Source of the DNA: Bacteroidota bacterium
Lineage (GTDB): Bacteria; Bacteroidota; Bacteroidia; Flavobacteriales_D; Crocinitomicaceae
Direction of reading: 5' to 3'
DNA: 64,000 nucleotides
Assembly (NCBI GenBank): GCA_030148165.1
Contig: JASBTZ010000003.1
Coordinates: 1,178,001-1,242,000, forward strand
Shown here: positions 1 through 6,966 of the stretch, in pieces
How the letters are laid out: each line of letters begins with the position of its first letter
Numbering within the stretch: the stretch's first letter is position 1
Notes under the pieces: model-generated
What the model saw: only the letters and a program-made list of their open reading frames with translations
Databases searched by the model: none
Told to the model about the DNA's origin: nothing
Program-made: the position numbers and the translations under genes

Positions 1-16
1 TAATTACGAAATAGGA

Positions 17-2419
17 TTGAAAAAAGTAGACAACAGTAATTTTCGATTTGATGACGAGTTGAATATCAGGGAGATAGTCCTTAAATATCTTTCCTACTGG
101 AAGCTATTTATCTTATTTTTAGCAGCGTCATTTATCACGACGAAGGTTATTCTTAAATACACCCCCCGAAGTTTTGAATCAAAGGCTAAGCTATTGATCA
201 AATACGAAAAAGGGGGATCATACTCTGAGTTATCAGCATTTCAGGACTTAGGACTGTTCGAAGGCATCGGGGGATATAACAACCTCTACAATGAGCAGGA
301 AATCCTTAAATCGAGAACATTAATAGCAAATGTTGTTGAAAAGCTTCATTTCAATATTCAGTATTTCTTGGTGGGTACCAAGACCGGGATAGAACGAAAG
401 GAATTTTATGGAAATTCTCCTATTCTAATAGAATTTGAAAACGATGCAGATCGTAACATCAAAGGAAAGGCTAAACTTCAAATCAATGTAATTGGTGCAA
501 ATAAATTTGTGATCAAAGAGGTTGAAGAGTTTGCCGGTAAAACATTTCAGTTTGATCAAAAAATCAAATCATCCTTTGGGACTTTCTCCATTACAAAAAC
601 AAATTACTATAAAAGCGGTAAGGGTGAATTGAATGTATCGATTGTAATCAACCCGATAGAGGCTGTAATTACCGGTTTCCAAGGGAAACTTAAAGTTGAG
701 CCAATCAGTGACGAGGTAGATATCCTAAACCTAAGTGTGCGTGGTCCGGTTATATTAAAGAATAATCATTTTCTCGATACGCTGATCAAAGAACATGAAA
801 AGCAAACGATTGAAGATCAGCAAAAGATATATAAGAATACTACCGATTTTATCAATAACCGTATCGACATCATTTCACAAGAATTATCGGATGTAGAAAT
901 AGATGAGGAAAAATATAAAACCCAGTATGATTTCTCGGATATTTTGATGAATGAGAAATCGCTTTATGACCGAACGCTCTTTAATGAAAGAAGTTTAGTT
1001 GACGCTGAAATTCAGTTGGAATTGGCAAATTTCCTTTTGAAATATATCGAAGATCATCCTGAAAATGATGATTTGCTACCGACAAACCTTGGTTTGGAGG
1101 ATGCTTCAATTAATGAGGCTGCAACGGAATTCAATAAAGTAGCATTAGAGCGTGACAGAGTACTCTCCCATTCCAACCCGAATAACCCAACGGTTATTAA
1201 GTTAGAAAAAGAGTTAACCAGCATTAAAAATAGTCTCAGAGCTAGTTTGAAGAATCTCAAATCAACACTAAGTCTGGAGGTTCAGCGATTGAGAAATAAT
1301 GAATCGAAACTAAGCGCTAACATTTCAGATCTTCCAAAACACAAGCGAATAATTCGATCGATAGACCGTCAACAGCAAATAAAAGAGTCCTTGTATGTAT
1401 ACCTCCTGCAAAAGCGTGAAGAGAATGAAATTGCTCTTGCCGTGACGGAAGGAAACTCGAAAATCATTGAGCATGCATATAGCAATCGCATTCCGGTGAA
1501 CCCAAACAAAAAGCTATACTATGCCATGGCCCTGTTCATCGGCTTGTTTATTCCATTCGGATACATCTATATAAGGGATCTCATGGATAACAAAGTGAAA
1601 CATAAAGATGACCTTGATAAGTTTGGATTACCATTCCTGGCGACGATACCATTGGTAGCTAAAGATCAGAAAGTTGTTATTCGCAAAGGAGCTAATTCGC
1701 CTGAAGCAGAAGCATTCAGAATATTGCGAACTAACGCGGCCTTCCTTTTGAAGAATGATTCAGAAGATGGAAGTATCATATTAACCACTTCTACCCTGGC
1801 GAAAGAAGGGAAATCATTTGTAGCATTGAATTTGGCGACAGCATTCGCCTTGACAGGTAAACGTGCTATTGTTGTTGGTCTCGATCTAAGAGCACCGAAA
1901 TTAATGCAGTATGCAAACCTGAAAGAATCAGCCGGAGTAACGGATTACATTTTAAACCCGTCACTGGATCTTGATTCGCTGATTATACCTTCGCCGACCA
2001 CCGAAAATCTCTATTTCCTTCCATCCGGTATCACACCTCCAAACCCTTCTGAACTTTTATTGAGAGATGCGGCCAACACAATGTTCGAATCATTAAGAGA
2101 AAATTTCGACATCATAGTGGTTGATACCGCACCGGTAGGTTTGGTTACTGATACCTTGCTAGTTAGTGACCGTGCTGATGCCATCGTTTTCGTGGCCAGA
2201 GCACATTACCTTGAGAAAAAGATGTTGAGCGTTGTAGCTCAGCTTAAAGAAGAAGGTAAACTAAAGAATGTTGGAGTAGTTATCAATGCAGTTGACTTTA
2301 ACAAGTCCAGAGGTTATGGTTATGGCTATGGTTATGGCTATGGTTACGGTTATGGCCATGATTTTGAGAAAAGTCAGCTAAAGTGGTATCAAAAGCTGTT
2401 TTCAAGACGTCAGTCGTAA
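17..2419 (+). CDS. Wzc-like polysaccharide biosynthesis tyrosine autokinase (BY-kinase)
   Basis: Inner-membrane co-polymerase and tyrosine kinase that controls chain length and export of capsule or exopolysaccharide. The N-terminal Wzz-like part has a membrane segment near residues 32-45, a long coiled-coil periplasmic region and a second membrane segment near 500-520. The cytoplasmic kinase domain shows a Walker A variant (AKEGKS, residues 595-600), a Walker A' (VVGLDLRAPKL) and a Walker B (IIVVDTAPVG). It ends in a Gly-Tyr cluster of seven tyrosines, the autophosphorylation tail. Length (800 aa) is normal for the Bacteroidota fused form. The start is a TTG only 16 bases into the window, and no in-frame ATG lies close by. 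It probably ends an exopolysaccharide operon lying upstream of the window. Its stop overlaps the ATG of the next kinase gene (TAATG). Confidence 0.93.
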   Translation: MKKVDNSNFRFDDELNIREIVLKYLSYWKLFILFLAASFITTKVILKYTPRSFESKAKLLIKYEKGGSYSELSAFQDLGLFEGIGGYNNLYNEQEILKSRTLIANVVEKLHFNIQYFLVGTKTGIERKEFYGNSPILIEFENDADRNIKGKAKLQINVIGANKFVIKEVEEFAGKTFQFDQKIKSSFGTFSITKTNYYKSGKGELNVSIVINPIEAVITGFQGKLKVEPISDEVDILNLSVRGPVILKNNHFLDTLIKEHEKQTIEDQQKIYKNTTDFINNRIDIISQELSDVEIDEEKYKTQYDFSDILMNEKSLYDRTLFNERSLVDAEIQLELANFLLKYIEDHPENDDLLPTNLGLEDASINEAATEFNKVALERDRVLSHSNPNNPTVIKLEKELTSIKNSLRASLKNLKSTLSLEVQRLRNNESKLSANISDLPKHKRIIRSIDRQQQIKESLYVYLLQKREENEIALAVTEGNSKIIEHAYSNRIPVNPNKKLYYAMALFIGLFIPFGYIYIRDLMDNKVKHKDDLDKFGLPFLATIPLVAKDQKVVIRKGANSPEAEAFRILRTNAAFLLKNDSEDGSIILTTSTLAKEGKSFVALNLATAFALTGKRAIVVGLDLRAPKLMQYANLKESAGVTDYILNPSLDLDSLIIPSPTTENLYFLPSGITPPNPSELLLRDAANTMFESLRENFDIIVVDTAPVGLVTDTLLVSDRADAIVFVARAHYLEKKMLSVVAQLKEEGKLKNVGVVINAVDFNKSRGYGYGYGYGYGYGYGHDFEKSQLKWYQKLFSRRQS
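2312..2359 (+). repeat. Hexanucleotide repeat encoding the Gly-Tyr tail
   Basis: Eight consecutive in-frame hexamers of the form GG(T/C)TA(T/C) encode seven Gly-Tyr pairs followed by Gly-His. Slippage would add or remove whole Gly-Tyr units without a frameshift, so tail length could vary between strains (inference). Confidence 0.85.
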
Positions 2420-3249
2420 TGAATTTTCGTTTCCCGTTATCCGATGTAAACATTCAACTGGTTGATTCATTACCGGAAATAACGGATGTCAAATTCCGAG
2501 ATCAATTCACCTCCTTAAATCAAAATGAATTTAAATTTCATGTTCCTGAAATAGCAGACTTTTATGTCCAAAAAGGGAATGAAATTCTGATCCATGCGTT
2601 GTCAGACCCTATCAATAGGAATGGAATAGAACTCTATTTGAATGGCTCCATATTAGGAGTCGTCCTTCATCAACGAAAAGCTTTGCCTCTACACGGTAGC
2701 AGTGTCGCTTTTAAAGAGAAGGGATTGATTATTTGCGGCGATTCAGGATCCGGAAAATCAACACTGAGCTATGCGTTAAGCAAATTGCCTGAAATAGATT
2801 TCATATCAGATGATGTTTCGTTGATAACGTCTGATCCAATTGAAATCCAGCCTTTACCGGGACGAATTAAGTTATGGGATGATGCTATGGAATCATTCAA
2901 CAAACCTATGAAGGAAGCAGATCAGATTCGCGCAGATGTTCCAAAATACTTTATTAATCCTGAAAACACGGTTCAATCTCCGATTAGCCTCGACATCATG
3001 CTTATTCTGGAGCTTACTCAGGACGCAAACATATCTGTAAAGGAGATTCATGGTGTGGACAAGTTTAAAGTAGTCTGGGACGAAATTTATCGAAAGGAGT
3101 ACCTTAACGGAATGAAGCAGTCTGAAAAGGAATATTTCAATCTGATTACAGCCATTTGTGATAGGGTGCCGATCTTCATAATCAAGAGAAACGATGAATC
3201 AAAAGTGGAAGATCTGATAGAAGTCGTTATGGGTATCATAAATTCATAG
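2419..3249 (+). CDS. HprK-like lasso-peptide serine kinase
   Basis: A 276 aa P-loop protein of the HPr kinase/phosphorylase-related family. It shows a Walker A GDSGSGKST at residues 107-115, a preceding LHGSSV strand (residues 91-96) and an acidic SDD motif after the P-loop helix, as in HprK. It lacks the full N-terminal domain of true HprK. Homologues inside lasso-peptide clusters (paeninodin type) phosphorylate the C-terminal Ser of the precursor peptide. Here the gene is followed at once by lasso gene B2 and by three precursors that all end in Ser, which makes that role likely by context. The ATG at 2419 is preferred over an upstream GTG at 2383 because it forms a TAATG overlap with the tyrosine kinase gene, implying translational coupling. 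Function is inferred from motif and neighbourhood. Confidence 0.86.
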   Translation: MNFRFPLSDVNIQLVDSLPEITDVKFRDQFTSLNQNEFKFHVPEIADFYVQKGNEILIHALSDPINRNGIELYLNGSILGVVLHQRKALPLHGSSVAFKEKGLIICGDSGSGKSTLSYALSKLPEIDFISDDVSLITSDPIEIQPLPGRIKLWDDAMESFNKPMKEADQIRADVPKYFINPENTVQSPISLDIMLILELTQDANISVKEIHGVDKFKVVWDEIYRKEYLNGMKQSEKEYFNLITAICDRVPIFIIKRNDESKVEDLIEVVMGIINS

Positions 3250-3254
3250 CAATT

Positions 3255-3662
3255 GTGACAGGCCGGCTAAGTACATATCGCTCCTTGAACAAACATGAGA
3301 AGAAGCTATTTTGGGAAGCCCTTCGTAAAATCTATTGGTGCAAATTCCTGTTAATTTTTAACTCCTTTAAAAAACTCACTGTCAAATTTGCTGCTACTGG
3401 AAAAAATGATGCCCCTACCGAAGACCTCATTATCATCCGTAGAGCAATTAATAGAGCCAGTGGACTTGCTTTTTGGAGAAATAAATGTCTGGTTAATACG
3501 CTTTGTGCCCGCTGGATGTTGAATAATCGTGACATCAAATCTGAAGCTTATCTTGGTGTGAAACTGGAAGAAGGTAACACAAAAGCTCATGCCTGGATTG
3601 TTGCAGGAGACACCAAACTTGTTCACGAAGATCAAACTTATAAGGTAGTTTATACGTTTTAA
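3255..3662 (+). CDS. Lasso peptide B2 protein (transglutaminase-like leader peptidase)
   Basis: A 135 aa protein of the lasso B2/McjB C-terminal family, the cysteine protease that removes the leader peptide. The characteristic Cys is in NKCLVNTLCARW (Cys78), and the His is in AHAWI (His112). The third triad residue is not certain; Asp119 or Asp126 are candidates. The size fits the split-B architecture, in which the leader-binding domain (B1) is a separate protein; a PqqD-like gene lies at 6697. The start is a GTG, 5 nt after the kinase stop, so the two are probably one transcript. The three precursor genes follow downstream. Confidence 0.88.
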   Translation: MTGRLSTYRSLNKHEKKLFWEALRKIYWCKFLLIFNSFKKLTVKFAATGKNDAPTEDLIIIRRAINRASGLAFWRNKCLVNTLCARWMLNNRDIKSEAYLGVKLEEGNTKAHAWIVAGDTKLVHEDQTYKVVYTF

Positions 3663-3732
3663 TAATTAGGTAACATAAAATACTATTTATTATCTGAGTA
3701 GTTCAGTATATTTATAGATAATAATTGGGGAG

Positions 3733-3846
3733 ATGAAAAACAAACGAAAAAAATGGCGGACACCTTCGATTAAGCAGATTAATATTAAGAAGGATACTGG
3801 AGAAGTAATTATACATAAAAAAGAAGTGTCACCTAACTGGAGTTAA
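3733..3846 (+). CDS. Lasso precursor peptide 1 (A1)
   Basis: A 37 aa basic peptide read directly from the DNA. The leader shows W8-x-x-P11-x-I13-x-x-I16-N-I-K-K-D-T22-G23, matching the lasso leader pattern Y-x-x-P-x-L-x-x-L-G-x-V-x-x-x-T-x with Trp for Tyr and Asn for Gly. With Thr at the penultimate leader position the core is EVIIHKKEVSPNWS (14 aa), with Glu8 as candidate ring acceptor and Ser as the last residue. If cleavage falls right after Thr, the core starts with Gly and the acceptor is Glu9. A GGGGAG run lies just before the ATG. The sequence TATATTTA near 3708, one base off the -7 consensus, could be its promoter. It lies between the B2 and C genes. Confidence 0.85.
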   Translation: MKNKRKKWRTPSIKQINIKKDTGEVIIHKKEVSPNWS

Positions 3847-3928
3847 TTTTGTATTCTTGTACTTTATCCGTAATTTGTATTATTACTGCTATCCCACTAA
3901 GAAGCTTCAATTGAAGTAAAACCAGATT

Positions 3929-4036
3929 ATGAAGACAAAAAAGAAGTGGAAAAAACCGGAGGTGAGTCGATTAAATGTCAAAAAGACAAGCGAGATTATT
4001 GTTCACCAAAAAGAAGTATCACCTAACTGGAGTTGA
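3929..4036 (+). CDS. Lasso precursor peptide 2 (A2)
   Basis: A 35 aa peptide homologous to its neighbours. The leader has W7-x-x-P10-E-V12-S-R-L15-N-V-K-K-T20-S21. The predicted core is EIIVHQKEVSPNWS, with Glu at position 8 and a C-terminal Ser. Its 5' half is nearly identical in DNA to A3 (CCGGAGGTGAGTCGATTAAA shared), and its 3' end is nearly identical to A1 (TCACCTAACTGGAGTT shared). The 82 nt gap to A1 is AT-rich and contains the 12 bp palindrome CTTCAATTGAAG (3905-3916); no terminator is seen. Confidence 0.87.
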   Translation: MKTKKKWKKPEVSRLNVKKTSEIIVHQKEVSPNWS

Positions 4037-4117
4037 TTTTACTATCTCCCGGAAAATTTGTATTTTGTATATATGACACCTTCGTTATCCTTAGAAAGGA
4101 TAGTAAAAAAGTATACA

Positions 4118-4225
4118 ATGAACTCAAAGAAAAAATGGCAAAAGCCGGAGGTGAGTCGATTAAATATCAAAAAAACGCGTGAAATTATCATTCACGAAAA
4201 AGAACACTCACCAAACTTCAGCTAA
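4118..4225 (+). CDS. Lasso precursor peptide 3 (A3)
   Basis: A 35 aa peptide, the third tandem copy and the most diverged at its C-terminus. The leader has W7-x-x-P10-E-V12-S-R-L15-N-I-K-K-T20-R21. The predicted core is EIIIHEKEHSPNFS. It keeps Glu8, His5, Lys7, Ser10-Pro-Asn and the final Ser, but has His9 for Val and Phe13 for Trp. The 88 nt between A3 and the cyclase gene is AT-rich and includes TATCTTTA at 4253-4260, one base off the Bacteroidota -7 box. No further precursor copy was found in 3663-4313. Confidence 0.87.
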   Translation: MNSKKKWQKPEVSRLNIKKTREIIIHEKEHSPNFS

Positions 4226-4313
4226 TATTTTAATATTCTTTCGCGCTATTTATATCTTTATATAAGCGGTAAGGATAAAATAATTACTGTGTTAATCTCT
4301 TTAATACATTAGA

Positions 4314-6140
4314 ATGCTTTTTGGCGTCTTCGCAAACAACTCTGCACTAATTGATCAGCAAGCTGATAATTACAGGAAGATATTGGATCAAATCAGCTTT
4401 CAGCGTTGCAGTGAAGTAGATGTAAGACATAAGAATTTACAATTCACCTTATTACGCCATGAAAGTCTTCCTGAACAGGATAGTTATTTTATCGACCTGG
4501 AACGGGATGTGGTTGTTGTCGTATCCGGAAATATTTTCAACTTGCCCTTCCTGCTAAAAGAAGAGAATCTCGAAAATCTTTCACCAGCTGAATTCATCAA
4601 TCATGTTTATCACAAGAATCAACTTGATTTTCTTTCCAAATTGATTGGTGGATATAGTATTCTCATAGCTGATATCGGTAGGGCTCAGGTCTACGCAATT
4701 AAAGATGTCATTGGAACGGTTCCCATTTCTTACGGCCAAAGGGGTGAATATCTCTATTTCTGTTCAGATACGCATGGGCTTTCAAAAGGTCTCTTCGGTA
4801 ACGAAGATATCAATGAGGAATTCATCCATAGTCGTTTTTACGATTATGAGAATAACTATGTACAGACTCCGAATAGTCATATTAAGAAAGTCAGTCCCGC
4901 GCATTATGTCAAAGTTCAGAATGACAGCATTGAATTAATTCGTTATTGGGACCCTACAACAATTGACATCGACAACTCCATTGAATTCAATGAAGCCGTC
5001 AATCAGCTGAGAGAGTTGGTGCTAAGCAGTGTGAAGATGATGTCACAGGAAGATTATACGGCTGGAACGCATATCAGCGGAGGACTGGATTCCACGCTGA
5101 TCGCAACGCTGGCCAAGTCAAATTATCCGAAACAAGCTGAATTTCATGCCTTTACCTGGAGTCCATCTAATTTTCAAATGAACGATGATCTTCCTTTTGA
5201 TGAACGGGAAAATCTCAAAGAGCAGTGTCGCATTGCCGGATTGGTACCAGTATTCACAAATATTGATGTCAACGACTACCATAATTTTGTTGCAAACTGG
5301 AGGGCTCCAAGCGAAGCAATTTTTGAAGGGCCCGTCCTTAAAAATGCAAATGAAATAGGAGTAAACCTCCTTTTTTCAGGCTGGGGTGGTGATGAATTTA
5401 TAGGACTTCGAGATGAAGCGCTTCTATACGAATCGTTTCGCTCTATGCACATGAGTAACTTTTTTAAGTTATTCCGAAGAAAGGGGATGAAAGCGAAGAT
5501 CATGCACGTGGTCAATAATGCCTTGCTTCCTTCACGAAGACGGGAGTATTTTAAGTACAAGATTCGGCCATCCGTTTATCAGTATCTAAAGAATGGCATC
5601 AAATCAAATGAACTGGATACGGATAAATTCGCATGGTATCGTTCTAAAAAGGACTATCAGATAGGCTTGATCAATTATAATCATATAGCTCAGCGATGTG
5701 AAGACTGGTATATCAATGGTCAGCGAAATGGAGTTGTGTACAGATATCCACTACTGGATAAAAGAATCATTGAATACACCTTAAAACTAGATGTCGGATT
5801 ATTCGTCGATGAAAAAATTGATCGTCCTATCATGAGAGCTATTTGTAAAGACTTGATTACAGAAAAGATTCGCGCACTGCAGAAACAAAACGATCCTGTT
5901 ACGATGAGAAATGCGATGGAAGTTCAGCAACAGGCCTTTAAAGTATATCTCGAGCAATTTCCTGAATTTAAGGCAAATTCATACCTGAGTTTTGTCAATC
6001 TTGATCGCCTTGAAAAGGATCTTAGAGCCGAAATAAAGGCAGATGGACAGATTTCAAAGAAGCTCGGGTTTGCTTTGTACTACGTAAAAGTCGTACACGA
6101 ATACGTTCGCAATTATCATGAGGGAATGACGGCAAATTAG
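4314..6140 (+). CDS. Lasso peptide macrolactam synthetase (C protein, asparagine synthetase-like)
   Basis: A 608 aa protein of the asparagine synthetase B family, used in lasso clusters to adenylate the Asp/Glu side chain and close the macrolactam ring. The ATP-pyrophosphatase motif SGGLDST is at residues 255-261, and the second family motif GWGGDEF is at residues 356-362. The N-terminal glutaminase-like domain lacks the catalytic Cys2 (the protein starts MLFGVF), so it should not hydrolyse glutamine; this is typical of lasso C proteins and of other AsnB paralogues. Length agrees with the family. It follows the precursors by 88 nt. A plain asparagine synthetase is the alternative, but Cys2 absence plus adjacent B1, B2 and precursor genes argues against it. 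Confidence 0.9.
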   Translation: MLFGVFANNSALIDQQADNYRKILDQISFQRCSEVDVRHKNLQFTLLRHESLPEQDSYFIDLERDVVVVVSGNIFNLPFLLKEENLENLSPAEFINHVYHKNQLDFLSKLIGGYSILIADIGRAQVYAIKDVIGTVPISYGQRGEYLYFCSDTHGLSKGLFGNEDINEEFIHSRFYDYENNYVQTPNSHIKKVSPAHYVKVQNDSIELIRYWDPTTIDIDNSIEFNEAVNQLRELVLSSVKMMSQEDYTAGTHISGGLDSTLIATLAKSNYPKQAEFHAFTWSPSNFQMNDDLPFDERENLKEQCRIAGLVPVFTNIDVNDYHNFVANWRAPSEAIFEGPVLKNANEIGVNLLFSGWGGDEFIGLRDEALLYESFRSMHMSNFFKLFRRKGMKAKIMHVVNNALLPSRRREYFKYKIRPSVYQYLKNGIKSNELDTDKFAWYRSKKDYQIGLINYNHIAQRCEDWYINGQRNGVVYRYPLLDKRIIEYTLKLDVGLFVDEKIDRPIMRAICKDLITEKIRALQKQNDPVTMRNAMEVQQQAFKVYLEQFPEFKANSYLSFVNLDRLEKDLRAEIKADGQISKKLGFALYYVKVVHEYVRNYHEGMTAN

Positions 6141-6168
6141 CTAACTTAGGGAAAAGAAAATTGAAAAA

Positions 6169-6693
6169 TTGGGAGTAAATAGTTTAGAAGAACAAGAGAT
6201 ATGTATATCCTGTGGGTTCTGCTGTGACAGAACCTTATTCGATGTAGCAAGATTAACTGCATCCGATGAGTTATGGGGTAAACTGGTAGATCGCGAAACT
6301 GAAATCGACGGTAAACGTTTTATGCGCCTACCCTGTCCCTACTTTGATTCAAAGTGTACCATTTACGACAAGAATAAACCAGCAGTTTGCTCCAGTTTTA
6401 AATGTAAGGTCTTAAAGGATTCAATAAACGGGGTTTTTACCAAGCAAGAAGCACTTGATATTATAAAGGAAGCTAAAAAAACCAGGGATGAATTGGTGAA
6501 AGAATACCGATTACTTAAAGGTCCGGAAAAAACATTTCGCGAAATTTTTGTGGATGCTCATAAGAATCCTGAGTTTGAGAAAAACAAGGAACTACGCCTG
6601 ATTAAGATGAAGGCCGATCTGTTAGATATTCTTTTAACCAAGTATTTCAAACCGGAAGATGCCTTTAAGGAGTTTTATGAATTGATCGATTAG
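6169..6693 (+). CDS. YkgJ-family cysteine-cluster protein in the lasso locus
   Basis: A 174 aa soluble protein with the CxxCxxCC pattern of the YkgJ/CxxCxxCC family at residues 12-19. Further cysteines lie at 56, 63, 74 and 79, enough to bind zinc or an iron-sulfur cluster; the metal is not known from sequence. The C-terminal half is charged and helical. The start is a TTG, 28 nt after the cyclase stop. The next in-frame Met lies beyond the first cysteine cluster, so the TTG is the better choice. It sits between the C and B1 genes with a 3 nt gap to B1, so it belongs to the operon, but I know of no defined role for this family in lasso biosynthesis. Confidence 0.8.
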   Translation: MGVNSLEEQEICISCGFCCDRTLFDVARLTASDELWGKLVDRETEIDGKRFMRLPCPYFDSKCTIYDKNKPAVCSSFKCKVLKDSINGVFTKQEALDIIKEAKKTRDELVKEYRLLKGPEKTFREIFVDAHKNPEFEKNKELRLIKMKADLLDILLTKYFKPEDAFKEFYELID

Positions 6694-6696
6694 CGG

Positions 6697-6966
6697 ATGG
6701 AAACATACAAGAGAAAGAAAGATAAGCTATCCAGTAAAATTCAGGATGAAACAGTAATGGTCGACATTGATCAGGGACAGTATTTTTCGCTTAACGGAGT
6801 TGGCACAGACATCTGGGACCTACTGGAAGAGGAACAGTCAATTGATTCAATAATAAAGGAGTTACTCAATAAATATGACATCGACGAGGAAACGTGTCGC
6901 GAAGAGACCGTGAATTTTCTCAATGAAATGCTTAAATTAAAGCTTATCGACGTCAGCAATGAGTAA
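6697..6966 (+). CDS. PqqD-like lasso peptide B1 protein (leader-recognition element)
   Basis: An 89 aa PqqD-fold RiPP recognition element. Family features are visible: VMVDIDQGQYFSLNGVGTDIWDLLEE followed by a helical C-terminus, with the conserved tract YFSLNGVGTDIW at residues 28-39. In lasso systems B1 binds the leader through its conserved Y/W-x-x-P motif and delivers it to B2, and precursors with a W-x-x-P motif lie in this cluster. The gene starts 3 nt after the YkgJ-type gene and overlaps the nucleotidyltransferase gene by 8 nt, so the three are co-translated. Confidence 0.9.
   Translation: METYKRKKDKLSSKIQDETVMVDIDQGQYFSLNGVGTDIWDLLEEEQSIDSIIKELLNKYDIDEETCREETVNFLNEMLKLKLIDVSNE

Noticed and set aside
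3905-3916. Palindrome CTTCAATTGAAG as a regulator site
   Set aside because: A single short palindrome in AT-rich DNA, with no copy at the other precursors and no known regulator.
3901-4225. Repeated segments between B2 and the cyclase as a CRISPR array or other noncoding repeat
   Set aside because: The repeats are three homologous ORFs with intact frames, starts, stops and conserved protein motifs; there are no uniform repeats and spacers.
4314-6140. Housekeeping asparagine synthetase
   Set aside because: Cys2 is missing, and the gene lies with B1, B2, kinase and precursor genes, so the lasso C role fits better.
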